This document shows positions 24,758 through 34,032 of a stretch of DNA of 64,000 bases, one piece after another. The stretch spans positions 124,001-188,000 of the forward strand of contig JAEUVU010000004.1 in assembly GCA_016786725.1 (NCBI GenBank), in the 5' to 3' direction. How positions within the stretch are numbered: position 1 is the stretch's first letter; the number at the start of each line of letters is the position of its first letter. The notes beneath the pieces were generated by a model, which worked only from the letters and a program-made list of their open reading frames with translations, was not told the DNA's origin and ran no database searches. The stretch is from Ferruginibacter sp. (GTDB lineage Bacteria > Bacteroidota > Bacteroidia > Chitinophagales > Chitinophagaceae). The position numbers and the translations under genes are program-made.

Positions 24758-26095
24758 GTGTTTAAAAAGATATTAATAGCCAATAGGGGAGAAATTGCTT
24801 TGAGGGTTATAAGAACCTGCAGGGAGATGGGCATTAAAACCGTTGCCGTTTATTCCACCGCAGATAAAGACAGCCTTCACGTAAAATTTGCCGACGAAGC
24901 CGTTTGCATTGGCAAACCTGCAAGCATGGATAGTTACCTGAACGTGGCACACATTATGGCTGCTGCCGAAATTACCAATGCAGATGCCATTCACCCCGGT
25001 TATGGATTTTTAGCTGAGAATGCAAAATTTGCAAAGATCTGCGGAGATCATGGTATTAAATTCATCGGCCCCACACCCGAGATGATCAACGCCATGGGCG
25101 ATAAGATCACTGCAAAAAATACCATGATAGCCGCAGGGGTTCCTGTGGTACCCGGTGTGGAAGGTTTGCTGGAAAGTGTGGAGCATGCAAAAAAATCGGC
25201 AAAGGAAGTTGGCTACCCGGTTATTTTAAAAGCAACTGCCGGTGGTGGGGGTAAAGGCATGCGTGTGGTTTGGAGCGAAGATGAAATTGAAAAAGCTTTT
25301 GAAAATGCCAAAACAGAAGCCGCAGCTTCTTTTAAGAACGACGGCATTTACATGGAAAAATTTGTGGAAGAGCCACGCCATATTGAAATACAAATTGCAG
25401 GCGACCAGTATGGCAATGTTTGCCATTTGAGTGAAAGGGATTGCTCTATCCAGCGCCGCCACCAGAAACTGATTGAAGAAACACCTTCGCCGTTTATGAC
25501 TGATGAGTTAAGGCAAAGGATGGGCGAAGCTGCTATCAAAGCTGCCCAATCTATCAATTATGAAAGTGTTGGTACGGTTGAATTTTTGGTTGATAAGCAC
25601 CGCAACTTTTATTTTATGGAAATGAACACCCGCATACAGGTGGAGCATTGTGTAACAGAAGAAGTGATCAATTTCGATTTGATAAAAGAGCAGATAAAGA
25701 TCGCAGCCGGCGAAAAAATTGTGGGCAAAGCCTATTTTCCGCAAATGCACGCCATTGAGTGCCGCATCAATGCCGAAGATCCATACAACGATTTTCGCCC
25801 CTCACCGGGAAAGATAACTGTATTGCACCAGCCGGGCGGCCACGGTGTTCGTGTTGACAGTCATGTATATGCAGGTTATGTAATACCTCCTTTCTACGAC
25901 AGCATGATCGGTAAACTCATCGCCATTGCACAAACCCGTGAAGAAGCCATTGATACTATGAGCCGTGCCTTAAGCGAATATGTAATAGAAGGTATTAAAA
26001 CCACCATACCGCTGCACCAGCAACTGATGCAGAACGAAGATTTCCGTAAAGGGAATTTTACAACCAAGTTTATGGAATCTTTTCAGTTGAAATAG
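24758..26095 (+). CDS. accC: Biotin carboxylase subunit of acetyl-CoA carboxylase
   Basis: AccC (446 aa from the GTG at 24758) carboxylates biotin on AccB using ATP and bicarbonate. It opens with [25 protein letters not shown]. The ATP-grasp core shows the Gly-rich loop [49 protein letters not shown] and [17 protein letters not shown] chose GTG because an upstream in-frame ATG at 24722 would add [12 protein letters not shown], which is translated repeat DNA of the TTTGATTTTT type. Length then matches E. coli AccC (449). Two hairpins follow the stop. Confidence 0.95.
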   Translation: MFKKILIANRGEIALRVIRTCREMGIKTVAVYSTADKDSLHVKFADEAVCIGKPASMDSYLNVAHIMAAAEITNADAIHPGYGFLAENAKFAKICGDHGIKFIGPTPEMINAMGDKITAKNTMIAAGVPVVPGVEGLLESVEHAKKSAKEVGYPVILKATAGGGGKGMRVVWSEDEIEKAFENAKTEAAASFKNDGIYMEKFVEEPRHIEIQIAGDQYGNVCHLSERDCSIQRRHQKLIEETPSPFMTDELRQRMGEAAIKAAQSINYESVGTVEFLVDKHRNFYFMEMNTRIQVEHCVTEEVINFDLIKEQIKIAAGEKIVGKAYFPQMHAIECRINAEDPYNDFRPSPGKITVLHQPGGHGVRVDSHVYAGYVIPPFYDSMIGKLIAIAQTREEAIDTMSRALSEYVIEGIKTTIPLHQQLMQNEDFRKGNFTTKFMESFQLK

Positions 26096-26102
26096 TTTGC
26101 AT

Positions 26103-26135
26103 AGGGTTGACAACTTTCAAAAAGTTGTCAACCCT
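26103..26135 (+). terminator. Hairpin directly after accC
   Basis: A perfect 15-bp stem (26103-26117 and 26121-26135, AGGGTTGACAACTTT and its complement) with a 3-base loop, starting 8 bases past the stop. No T run follows. Confidence 0.75.
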
Positions 26136-26152
26136 TAAACAAATCAAGGTGC

Positions 26153-26178
26153 ATCCCGGGAAACCGGGATATTTTTTT
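26153..26178 (+). terminator. Second terminator after accC
   Basis: ATCCCGG (26153-26159), loop GAAA, CCGGGAT (26164-26170), then ATTTTTTT. A GNRA-type loop and a T run make this the better intrinsic terminator of the pair. Confidence 0.8.
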
Positions 26179-26494
26179 GAGCAATTTTGCCAAAGGCTTA
26201 AACTTTGACAAAGTTAATTCCGGGCAAATGTTGCCTCAGCGGGTTTTCGTAAGCAGGATTTTTGAATTTGAAAATTGCATTCTGCAAAACCCCGATGCCT
26301 GCAGGCACTTTAATTAATCAAACGCCCACAACATGTTTACGAGTGGCAGTAATTTTTAGAAGGGGTATCATACATTGGGGTTTCACGTAAGAATATATTG
26401 ATATTAAAATGGTACTGTGAAAACCTTGATGGGACGAAACGAAGCGTATCAGTTAAGAAATTGAGTTTTACATCGAAGAAATGGCCTTTGCCTG

Positions 26495-27373
26495 TTAAGA
26501 AATGATCTCTAAACATTTTTTTAAGCTTTCTTCCCAGCCAGGAACAGAAACACCAAACACCTCTTTAATTTTCGTAGTATCCAACACCGAATATGCCGGC
26601 CGCTTTGCCGCTGTAGGGTATGCTGCTGTTGTAATTGGATTTACGATACACTTACTGCCGGTAATTTTTTTTATAGCAACTGCAAACTCATACCAGGTGG
26701 TAACACCGGCATTGGCATAATGATAAATGCCGGGGTTTTGCTGGCTTTTGCCCGATGCAATGATCTGCATAATAGCAGCAGCAAGGTTACCGGCATAGGT
26801 TGGGCTGCCATACTGATCGTTCACTACATGGATACTTTCTTTTTCCTTCATCAGCCGCAGCATCGTCTTCACAAAATTGTTTTTAAACGAAGAGTATAAC
26901 CAGGAAGTGCGGATGATAATGGCAGAAGGTGCATTTCTCAAAGCCAGTTCTTCACCATGCAGTTTCGATTTACCGTAAACACTTACCGGGTTTGTTTTAT
27001 CTGTTTCTTTATAACGCTGGCTGGCTTCGCCATCAAAAACATAATCGGTGGAAATATGTATGAGTTGTATGCCGTTCTTGTTACAGATATCGGCAATACA
27101 GGCTACTGCATAGCCATTTAGGAAAAAGGCATTTTCTTTTTCGGTTTCGGCTTTATCTACCGCAGTATATGCAGCGCAGTTAATACAATAATCTATAGAG
27201 CGTTCCGAAAAATATTCTTCGGTTTCAACAGGGTGCAAAATGTCGAGTTCTTCTTTTGTTGTAAATAAGAACCGGTAACCGGGATATGCTTGCGAAAGTA
27301 ACTGCAATGCAGAACCCAACTGACCATTTGAGCCGGTAACTAATATGGTGGGTTGTTTATTGTTCAAAAACAA
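26495..27373 (-). CDS. rfbD: dTDP-4-dehydrorhamnose reductase
   Basis: RmlD (292 aa) reduces dTDP-4-keto-L-rhamnose to dTDP-L-rhamnose with NAD(P)H. The Rossmann loop is GSNGQLGSAL, substrate contacts are in NCAAYTAVDKAE, HISTDYVFDG, and the catalytic Tyr-x3-Lys is in SVYGKSKLHGE. The later segments IIRTSWLYSSFKNNFVKTML and VNDQYGSPTYAGNLA are typical of the RmlD family. It overlaps rfbC by 17 bases and is the last gene of the seven-gene sugar-nucleotide operon. The RmlA and RmlB steps are not encoded in the window. Confidence 0.95.
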   Translation of the reverse strand: MFLNNKQPTILVTGSNGQLGSALQLLSQAYPGYRFLFTTKEELDILHPVETEEYFSERSIDYCINCAAYTAVDKAETEKENAFFLNGYAVACIADICNKNGIQLIHISTDYVFDGEASQRYKETDKTNPVSVYGKSKLHGEELALRNAPSAIIIRTSWLYSSFKNNFVKTMLRLMKEKESIHVVNDQYGSPTYAGNLAAAIMQIIASGKSQQNPGIYHYANAGVTTWYEFAVAIKKITGSKCIVNPITTAAYPTAAKRPAYSVLDTTKIKEVFGVSVPGWEESLKKCLEIIS

Positions 27374-27917
27374 AATTATTTTTACAATTCAATAGCGTGG
27401 GTTGATGCAGGTCCTTATCAGAAATGATGGCTTTATCTGCCGGCACTTTCCAGTCTATACCTAACGTTGGATCATTATAAATTATTCCTGCTTCTGAATC
27501 TTTATTATAAAATTCATCGCATTTATACATCACTTCTGCGGTTTCACTTAATACCGAAAAGCCATGGGCAAAACCTTTGGGTATAAACAATTGCCTGTTA
27601 TTGGCCGCAGATAATTCAAGTGCGAATGCTTTTCCATAAGCAGGGGAGCCAGTGCGTAGATCAACTGCCACATCCAGTATGCTTCCACTTAGTACTCTCA
27701 CTAATTTAGATTGGGCGTAGGGATTTAACTGGTAATGCAGGCCACGTATAACCCCGTAGGAAGATTTTGACTGGTTATCCTGCACAAACCTGGTATTTAT
27801 ACCATTTGCACTGAACAACCTTTCATTGTAGCTCTCAAAAAAATATCCCCTGCTGTCTTTAAATACAGCAGGCTCAAAAATTATGAGGCCCGGAAAATCA
27901 GTTTGTATGATAGGCAT
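27357..27917 (-). CDS. rfbC: dTDP-4-dehydrorhamnose 3,5-epimerase
   Basis: RmlC (186 aa) epimerises dTDP-4-keto-6-deoxyglucose at C3 and C5. This is a cupin enzyme: FKDSRGYFFESYNERLF, FVQDNQSKSSYGVIRGLHYQ with the catalytic His, VAVDLRTGSPAYGKA, IPKGFAHGFSVLSETAEVMYKC and YNDPTLGIDWKVP are diagnostic blocks. Length is normal. It overlaps rfbD by 17 bases. An AT-rich repeat (27922-28026) separates it from the upstream epimerase gene, so the two rml genes may be a later addition to the operon. Confidence 0.96.
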   Translation of the reverse strand: MPIIQTDFPGLIIFEPAVFKDSRGYFFESYNERLFSANGINTRFVQDNQSKSSYGVIRGLHYQLNPYAQSKLVRVLSGSILDVAVDLRTGSPAYGKAFALELSAANNRQLFIPKGFAHGFSVLSETAEVMYKCDEFYNKDSEAGIIYNDPTLGIDWKVPADKAIISDKDLHQPTLLNCKNNFVFEQ

Positions 27918-27921
27918 TTTG

Positions 27922-28026
27922 TTAATTGATAATGGATAATTGGTTAATGGAAAATGTTTCGAAATTTGAACCGTAGGTAATTCAATAAATCTCTTTCAAT
28001 TTAAAAAAATATCAATTATCCACTAA
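27922..28026. repeat. AT-rich intergenic repeat, GATAATGGATAATT family
   Basis: Second copy of the family at 1577-1667. Positions 27922-27941 match exactly the complement of 1637-1656. The right end has TCAATTATCC and TTAATTATCCATTAA, complementary to the left end, so the unit can fold into a long hairpin. Confidence 0.6.
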
Positions 28027-29022
28027 TTAATTATCCATTAAGATTTTTTGTTTAAAAAACTCAATTGTTTCTTCCAAACCTGCTTCAAATTTTTTTACCG
28101 GTTCGTAACCCAGTAAATTTTTTGCCAGCGAAATATCTGCCAGCGAATCCCTGATGTCTCCGGCTCTTGGTTCACGGTAGGTTGCTGCAAAATCGCTTTT
28201 TAAATAATTTACACAGGCATTATATAAGTAATTTACTGAAAAATTTTCGCCCACTGCAACATTGTAAACTTTGTTCAACGCTTCGGCATTATCAGTAAGC
28301 ATGCCTTTTATATTTACCTGTACGGCATTATCAATAAAAGTAAAATCACGGGTTTGCCCGCCATCGCCGTTTATAAAAACTTCGGTACGCTTCATAATGT
28401 GTTTAACAAACAGTGGGATTACTGCAGCATAAGCCCCGTCAGGATCCTGGCGTGGCCCAAAAATATTGAAGTAACGGAAGCCTATCAGTTTAATGCCATA
28501 CACATCGGCAAAAACCTGTGCATACAATTCATTGGTCTTTTTTGTAGCCGCATAAGGCGATAGGCAGTTGCCCACTTTTCCTTCCTGCTTGGGCAGTGTT
28601 GGCTCATCACCATAAACAGACGAAGACGAAGCGTACACAAACTGTTTGATATTATTATCAACCGAAGCTTTCAGCATATTGGCAAAGCCGCCGATATTCA
28701 CTTCAGTAAAATAAACCGGTTCTTTAATGCTGCGTGGCACACTGCCCAATGCAGCCTGGTGACTTACATAATCTATTCCGCTGCATGCCTGTTGACAGGT
28801 ATCTGAATTCCTGATATCACCCTCAATAAATTCAAACTGTTGATATTGTTGCAAGATGCTGAGATTGGATTGAAAACCATTCACCAGGTTATCAAGCACC
28901 CTTACTTTTGCTGCACCATGCTTTAATAAGTATTCTGCAATATGGCTGCCGATAAACCCGGCACCTCCTGTAATTAAAAAGGAAGATTGGCTTAAATCTT
29001 TTGTATGAAATGTATTGCTCAT
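28027..29022 (-). CDS. UDP-HexNAc/HexNAcA 4-epimerase, WbpP/TviC-like
   Basis: A 331-residue SDR epimerase (start ATG 29022). GGAGFIGSHIAEYL binds NAD, the catalytic Ser-Tyr-Lys are in ASSSSVYGD and SPYAATKKTNE, and the stretches HQAALGSVPRSI, RYFNIFGPRQDPDGAYAAVIP and FINGDGGQTRDFTFIDN closely recall WbpP and TviC, which act on UDP-GlcNAc or UDP-GlcNAcA. With the dehydrogenase encoded next (29104) it should make UDP-N-acetylgalactosaminuronate. An upstream ATG at 29055 adds MNFDFLLLTSI, which reads from repeat DNA and is unlikely. Confidence 0.88.
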   Translation of the reverse strand: MSNTFHTKDLSQSSFLITGGAGFIGSHIAEYLLKHGAAKVRVLDNLVNGFQSNLSILQQYQQFEFIEGDIRNSDTCQQACSGIDYVSHQAALGSVPRSIKEPVYFTEVNIGGFANMLKASVDNNIKQFVYASSSSVYGDEPTLPKQEGKVGNCLSPYAATKKTNELYAQVFADVYGIKLIGFRYFNIFGPRQDPDGAYAAVIPLFVKHIMKRTEVFINGDGGQTRDFTFIDNAVQVNIKGMLTDNAEALNKVYNVAVGENFSVNYLYNACVNYLKSDFAATYREPRAGDIRDSLADISLAKNLLGYEPVKKFEAGLEETIEFFKQKILMDN

Positions 29023-29103
29023 AATTGAAGTCAAAAGTAAAAAATCAAAATTCAAAAATTGAACTGCAATATTTTGCTTTTTTACTTTTGATTTTAGACT
29101 TAG

Positions 29104-30393
29104 CTACAGGCTCCAGTATTGCCTTGAAGTTATTTTATTCCGGTATATTCCTTTCAGGTCAGCAATGATTGCATGTTCTTTTGATATAGATGCAAAATGA
29201 TCATCGCCTAATTTTCTGTATTCATCATGTGGCACCGTAACCAGCACAGCATCATAATCATTGGCCAGTTCCGGTGTAAGCTCAAAACCGTATTCATGCA
29301 TTAACTCAGCGCTGTCAGCATAAGGGTCTGTTACATGCACATTCAGTGAAAAGGCTTTCAGTTCCTTAACAACATCAGCCACTTTACTGTTGCGGATATC
29401 GCTTACATTTTCTTTAAATGTAGCGCCCATTACCAGCACTTTTGCATCTTTTATGTTGCTGTTTGTTTTAATGATGTTCTGCAGAATTTTCCTGGCAACA
29501 TAGCCCGCCATGGCATCATTAATAAAACGCCCGGCCAGAATTACCTGTGAGTTGTAACCAAGTTTTTTTGATTTGTAGGTAAGGTAATAAGGGTCAACAC
29601 CGATACAATGCCCGCCAACAAGCCCCGGCTGAAATTTTAAAAAGTTCCACTTGGTGCCTGCGGCTTCCAAAACTTCGTAAGTATTGATGTTCATTTTATC
29701 AAAGATGATGGAGAGCTCATTCATTAAAGCAATGTTCAGGTCACGCTGGGTGTTCTCAATAATTTTCGCAGCTTCTGCAACTTTAATAGATGAAGCTTTG
29801 TGTACACCTGCTTTTACAACCAGTTCATAAACTTTGGCAATGGTATCAAGGCTTTCGGCACAGCACCCACTCACTACTTTAATAATAGAGCTGATGGTAT
29901 GCTCTTTATCTCCCGGATTGATTCTTTCAGGTGAATAACCCATCATATAATCTTCGGTCATTTTTAAACCCGATAATTTTTCTATGATGGGAACACAATC
30001 TTCTTCTGTGCAACCGGGATAAACCGTGCTTTCATAAACAACATAGTCACCTTTCTTAATTACTTTGCCAATCGTTTCGCTGGCACGGGTTACAGGAATC
30101 AAATCGGGAACATTGTGTTTGTCAACAGGAGTTGGAACCGCAACAATATAGAAATTTGCTTTGCGTAAAACATCCAGGTCATTGGTAAATTCAATATCAC
30201 AGCCGTCAAAGGCATTGCTTTCAAGTTCCTGGCTGGGATCAATTTTGTTACGCATCATTTCAACACGTTCTGCATTAATATCAAAACCAATCACTTTTAT
30301 TTTTTTTGCAAATTCCAATGCTATTGGCAAGCCTACATAGCCAAGGCCGATAACTGCTAATGTTTTTTTCTTCTCTAATAATTCCTGGTACAT
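29104..30393 (-). CDS. UDP-HexNAc 6-dehydrogenase, TviB/WbpO-like
   Basis: A 429-residue nucleotide-sugar dehydrogenase oxidising C6 of a UDP-N-acetylhexosamine to the uronate. IGLGYVGLPIALEFAK binds NAD; VVYESTVYPGCTEEDCVP, MGYSPERINPGDK, EAAKIIENTQRDLNIALMNEL and the Cys-bearing GLVGGHCIGVDPYYLT (catalytic Cys in GGHC) match TviB/VipA/WbpO better than the WbpA branch or UDP-glucose dehydrogenase. It sits between the UDP-xylose synthase gene and the matching epimerase gene. The flanking gaps (29023-29103 and 30394-30473) are both mirror-like AT repeats of the AAAAGTCAAAAGT type. Confidence 0.9.
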   Translation of the reverse strand: MYQELLEKKKTLAVIGLGYVGLPIALEFAKKIKVIGFDINAERVEMMRNKIDPSQELESNAFDGCDIEFTNDLDVLRKANFYIVAVPTPVDKHNVPDLIPVTRASETIGKVIKKGDYVVYESTVYPGCTEEDCVPIIEKLSGLKMTEDYMMGYSPERINPGDKEHTISSIIKVVSGCCAESLDTIAKVYELVVKAGVHKASSIKVAEAAKIIENTQRDLNIALMNELSIIFDKMNINTYEVLEAAGTKWNFLKFQPGLVGGHCIGVDPYYLTYKSKKLGYNSQVILAGRFINDAMAGYVARKILQNIIKTNSNIKDAKVLVMGATFKENVSDIRNSKVADVVKELKAFSLNVHVTDPYADSAELMHEYGFELTPELANDYDAVLVTVPHDEYRKLGDDHFASISKEHAIIADLKGIYRNKITSRQYWSL

Positions 30394-30473
30394 AACTAAG
30401 TAAAAATTAAAAAGTCAAAAGTAAAAACGGCTACCAAAGATGTTATTTTGAATTTTTACTTTTGATTTTTGAC

Positions 30474-31448
30474 TTATTTAAATTCTTTCGGTAATTTATT
30501 TAATTCTTCTGCTGGCAAATTTTTAAAATACTCATAGGTTATTTTCAAACCTTCGGCCCTTGAAACTTTGGGCTCCCATCCCAGCAATTGTTTTGCTTTT
30601 GTAATATCCGGCTGGCGCTGCTTTGGATCATCAGTAGGCAATTCTTTAAAAACAATTTTTTGTTTGGTCCCGGTAAGGTTTATTATTTCTTTGGCAAAAT
30701 CCAGCAATGATATTTCATCAGGGTTACCAACATTTACCGGATCGGAATGATCACTCATCAGCAGGCGGTAAATGCCTTCTACCAGGTCATCTACATAACA
30801 AAAACTACGTGTCTGGCTGCCATCACCAAAAACGGTCAGGTCTTCGCCACGCAATGCCTGGCCAATAAATGCCGGTAAAGCACGGCCATCATTCAGCCGC
30901 ATACGTGGGCCGTATGTATTAAATATGCGTACGATCCTCGTTTCAACATCATGAAAAGTATGATAAGCCATTGTCATGGCTTCCATAAAGCGTTTGGCTT
31001 CATCATAAACACCTCTCGGCCCAACAGGGTTTACATTGCCCCAGTAATCTTCTGTTTGCGGATGCACTAAAGGATCTCCATACACTTCGCTGGTTGATGC
31101 AACCAGTATCCTTGCATTTTTTGCTTTAGCCAGGCCAAGACAATTGTGTGTGCCCAGTGAACTTACTTTTAAAGTCTGTATCGGAATTTTTAAATAATCA
31201 ATCGGGCTGGCGGGGGATGCAAAATGTAAAATATAATCAAGCTTACCGGTAACGTGAATGAATTTTGAAACATCGTGATGATAAAATTCAAACTCTTTTA
31301 ATTTAAAAAGATGCTCGATGTTTTTCAGGTCGCCGGTTATTAAATTATCCATGCCCATCACCTGGTAACCCTCTTTTATAAAGCGGTCGCAAAGATGAGA
31401 GCCTAAAAAACCTGCTGCTCCGGTAATTAAAACTTTTTTGTTGCTCAC
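30474..31448 (-). CDS. uxs: UDP-glucuronate decarboxylase (UDP-xylose synthase)
   Basis: A 324-residue SDR enzyme that decarboxylates UDP-glucuronate to UDP-xylose. [14 protein letters not shown] binds [38 protein letters not shown], the catalytic [26 protein letters not shown] and [18 protein letters not shown] are nearly invariant in UXS proteins. It lies 14 bases after ugd, which supplies its substrate, so the two form a pathway pair. It is the third gene from the operon promoter. Confidence 0.95.
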   Translation of the reverse strand: MSNKKVLITGAAGFLGSHLCDRFIKEGYQVMGMDNLITGDLKNIEHLFKLKEFEFYHHDVSKFIHVTGKLDYILHFASPASPIDYLKIPIQTLKVSSLGTHNCLGLAKAKNARILVASTSEVYGDPLVHPQTEDYWGNVNPVGPRGVYDEAKRFMEAMTMAYHTFHDVETRIVRIFNTYGPRMRLNDGRALPAFIGQALRGEDLTVFGDGSQTRSFCYVDDLVEGIYRLLMSDHSDPVNVGNPDEISLLDFAKEIINLTGTKQKIVFKELPTDDPKQRQPDITKAKQLLGWEPKVSRAEGLKITYEYFKNLPAEELNKLPKEFK

Positions 31449-31462
31449 TTATTTACTGTTTA

Positions 31463-32779
31463 CTATTTACCATTTACCATTCTTCTGCCTATGCTGACAT
31501 AATGAAACCCTAACTCCTCCATTTTATTCAGGTCGAAAAGATTTCTGCCATCGAAAATTACTTTATTTTTTAACAAAGAAACGATGTTGTTAAAGTCCGG
31601 GGTACGGAACTCACTCCATTCTGTAGCGATCACCAATGCATCAGCATCTACCAAAGCATCGTACTGGCGTTCTGCAAAATTTATCCTGTCGTTATAAATT
31701 GCTTTTACATTGTTCATGGCTTCGGGATCATAAGCGCTTACAATAGCACCTTCAGCAAGCAATGCATCAATAATGGTTAAAGCCGGCGCTTCACGAATAT
31801 CATCTGTATTGGGTTTAAAGGCCAAACCCCAAACGGCAATTTTTTTGCCTTTCAGGTCATTATTAAAATAGGCCTTTATCTGTGGTATTAAATGCAATTT
31901 CTGTTTTTCATTTACATCCATCACCGCATCCAATATTCTGAACTCATAATTAACTTCCGCTGATGACCTGGCCAACGCCTGTACATCTTTTGGAAAACAG
32001 CTGCCGCCATAACCTATGCCGGGAAACAAAAATCTTTTGCCAATGCGTTCATCGCTGCCAATGCCCTTACGCACCATATCCACATCGGCACCCAGCAATT
32101 CGCAAAGATTTGCGATCTCGTTCATGAAAGTGATCTTGGTTGCTAAAAAAGAATTGGCTGCATATTTTGTAAGCTCAGCACTTTTTTCATCCATGTAAAT
32201 GATGGGATTGCCCTGGCGAACGAATGGCAGGTACAGATCATTCAGTGTTTTTTTTGCTCTTTCAGATGTGGTACCAATAACTACACGGTCGGGCTTCATA
32301 AAGTCATCTACGGCCACCCCCTCACGTAAAAATTCAGGATTGGAAACGATGTCAAATTCAACCTTTGCATTTTTTGCAACGGCAGCGTGAACTTTATCGG
32401 CCGTGCCAACTGGTACCGTACTTTTATCAATAATAATAACGTAGTCAGAGATTATTTTTCCCAGGTCATCAGCCACACCCAAAATATACTTCAGGTCAGC
32501 GCTTCCATCTTCACCGGGAGGTGTTGGGAGGGCAAGAAAGATAACCTGGGCATCTTTAATACCATCCTGCAATGAAGTTGTAAAATGAAGACGGCCTTCT
32601 TTCTGGTTGCGCAGAAACAATTTTTCGAGGCCTGGTTCGTAAATGGTAAGTTCTCCACCATTTAATTTGTTTATCTTATTAATGTCAATATCAACACAGG
32701 TTACTGTATTTCCTGTTTCGGCAAAACAGGTTCCTGTTACCAATCCCACATATCCGGTACCTACAACTGCAATTTTCAT
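31463..32779 (-). CDS. ugd: UDP-glucose 6-dehydrogenase
   Basis: Ugd (438 aa) oxidises UDP-glucose to UDP-glucuronate with two NAD+. MKIAVVGTGYVGLVTGTCFAE at the start, IDKSTVPVGTADKV, SNPEFLREGVAVDDFMKPDRVV, the Lys in ANSFLATKITFMNEIANL and the catalytic Cys in GYGGSCFPKDVQAL all match. The C-terminal NAD domain has AVWGLAFKPNTDDIREAP. Its start is 3 bases after the aminotransferase stop, so the genes are tightly coupled. It provides substrate for Uxs. Confidence 0.97.
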   Translation of the reverse strand: MKIAVVGTGYVGLVTGTCFAETGNTVTCVDIDINKINKLNGGELTIYEPGLEKLFLRNQKEGRLHFTTSLQDGIKDAQVIFLALPTPPGEDGSADLKYILGVADDLGKIISDYVIIIDKSTVPVGTADKVHAAVAKNAKVEFDIVSNPEFLREGVAVDDFMKPDRVVIGTTSERAKKTLNDLYLPFVRQGNPIIYMDEKSAELTKYAANSFLATKITFMNEIANLCELLGADVDMVRKGIGSDERIGKRFLFPGIGYGGSCFPKDVQALARSSAEVNYEFRILDAVMDVNEKQKLHLIPQIKAYFNNDLKGKKIAVWGLAFKPNTDDIREAPALTIIDALLAEGAIVSAYDPEAMNNVKAIYNDRINFAERQYDALVDADALVIATEWSEFRTPDFNNIVSLLKNKVIFDGRNLFDLNKMEELGFHYVSIGRRMVNGK

Positions 32780-32782
32780 CTG

Positions 32783-33913
32783 TTATTTGTTTATAAATTC
32801 TAAAACTTTTGACACAATAAAATTCTGCTGCTCTTCATCCAGTTCTGTATGAATCGGTAAAGAAATCACTCTTTCAGTTAACCAATCTGTAACCGGAAGA
32901 TTGTAGTTACTGCCTCCAAAAGCATCAAACATCTTTTGCCTATGGGCAGGAACCGGGTAGTAAATCATAGAGGGTACGCCTTGTTCGGCCAGGTATTGAT
33001 TAAGCCCATCCCTGTCAACATCATTCAAAGTCAATGTATATTGATGGAACACATGCTTATTATTGCCATCTCTAAACGGAATAGTTATGAATTTATTTTG
33101 TGCGAAGGCATTATCATAATAATCAGCTGCTTTTCTACGGGCAGCAATATACCCGTCTAAATGTTTCAGTTTAATATCTAAGATAGCAGCCTGCATGGCA
33201 TCCAGCCTGCTGTTGCAGCCAACCACATCATGGTAATAGCGCTTGCTTTGGCCATGAGATGCGATCATTCTTAATTTAGCCGCCAGTTCATCATCATCGG
33301 TAAACATGGCGCCGCCATCGCCATAAGCACCCAGGTTTTTTGAAGGATAAAAAGAGGTGCAACCGATCTGGCCGATAGAGCCGGTCTTTTTTACGGTACC
33401 ATCACTAAAAGTATAATCATTGCCAATGGCCTGTGCATTATCTTCAATCACCGGTAAATTATGTTTTGCTGCAATGGCCATTATCTTTTCCATATCAGCC
33501 GAGTGGCCATAGAGGTGTACAGGAACAATGGCTTTTGTTTTTGGGGTGATGGCTTTTTCTATCGCTTCCGGATCTATACAAAAGGTTCTTTTATCAACTT
33601 CTACAAAAACAGGTTTGATGTTGAGCAAAGCCGCAACTTCAACTGTAGCAATATAAGTAAAAGAAGGGGTGATCACTTCATCACCCGGTTGCAGTCCCAA
33701 AGCCATCATGGCAATTTGCAAAGCATCGGTACCATTGGCACAGGGAATGCAATGTTTGCTGCCGTGGTATTTTGCCAGGTTATCTGCAAAATCATTTACC
33801 ACTTTTCCACCGATGAACATGGAACTTTCCATTACTGCAATAACTGCAGCATCCACTTCTGATTTTATTTTAAGATATTGTGTTTTGGTATCAACCATTT
33901 GTAAAGGCCTCAT
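32783..33913 (-). CDS. DegT/DnrJ/EryC1 sugar aminotransferase, WbpE-like
   Basis: A 376-residue PLP aminotransferase acting on keto-sugar nucleotides. The PLP Lys is Lys192 in TSFYPSKNLGAYGDGG; CANGTDALQIAMMALGLQPGDEVITPSFTY and VPVHLYGHSADM are family blocks, and DNAQAIG holds the pyridine-contacting Asp. The nearest relative I recall is WbpE, which aminates UDP-3-keto-GlcNAcA. A matching 3-dehydrogenase is not in the window. It is the first gene of the sugar operon, 21 bases after the canonical -7 element, and its stop is 3 bases from the ugd start. Confidence 0.9.
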   Translation of the reverse strand: MRPLQMVDTKTQYLKIKSEVDAAVIAVMESSMFIGGKVVNDFADNLAKYHGSKHCIPCANGTDALQIAMMALGLQPGDEVITPSFTYIATVEVAALLNIKPVFVEVDKRTFCIDPEAIEKAITPKTKAIVPVHLYGHSADMEKIMAIAAKHNLPVIEDNAQAIGNDYTFSDGTVKKTGSIGQIGCTSFYPSKNLGAYGDGGAMFTDDDELAAKLRMIASHGQSKRYYHDVVGCNSRLDAMQAAILDIKLKHLDGYIAARRKAADYYDNAFAQNKFITIPFRDGNNKHVFHQYTLTLNDVDRDGLNQYLAEQGVPSMIYYPVPAHRQKMFDAFGGSNYNLPVTDWLTERVISLPIHTELDEEQQNFIVSKVLEFINK

Positions 33914-33934
33914 AACAAATTATTTTATGCGCCG

Positions 33935-33964
33935 CAAAGATAAGATTCAGTGGGCAGTTGGCAA
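33935..33964 (-). promoter_or_regulatory. Promoter of the nucleotide-sugar operon
   Basis: Minus strand TTG (33964-33962), 19 bases, TATCTTTG (33942-33935): an exact match to the Bacteroidota consensus. It is the only strong promoter I find for the seven genes between 33913 and 26495. The TTG lies inside a short direct repeat (GGCAGTTGGCA, twice between 33953 and 33978). Confidence 0.75.
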
Positions 33965-34032
33965 AAGGCAGTTGGCAGTATGCATGGTGTCAATTTCAGG
34001 CATTTTTTTTTCTTTAGATTTGTCTTATTCTG

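Larger units (their letters stand above)
26096..26494. other. 399-bp gap between convergent accC and rmlD
   Basis: Apart from two hairpins at its left end (26103-26135, 26153-26178) I see no gene, tRNA or repeat known from elsewhere in the window. It contains a CCTGCAGG palindrome near 26299 and many stops in all frames. Confidence 0.5.
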
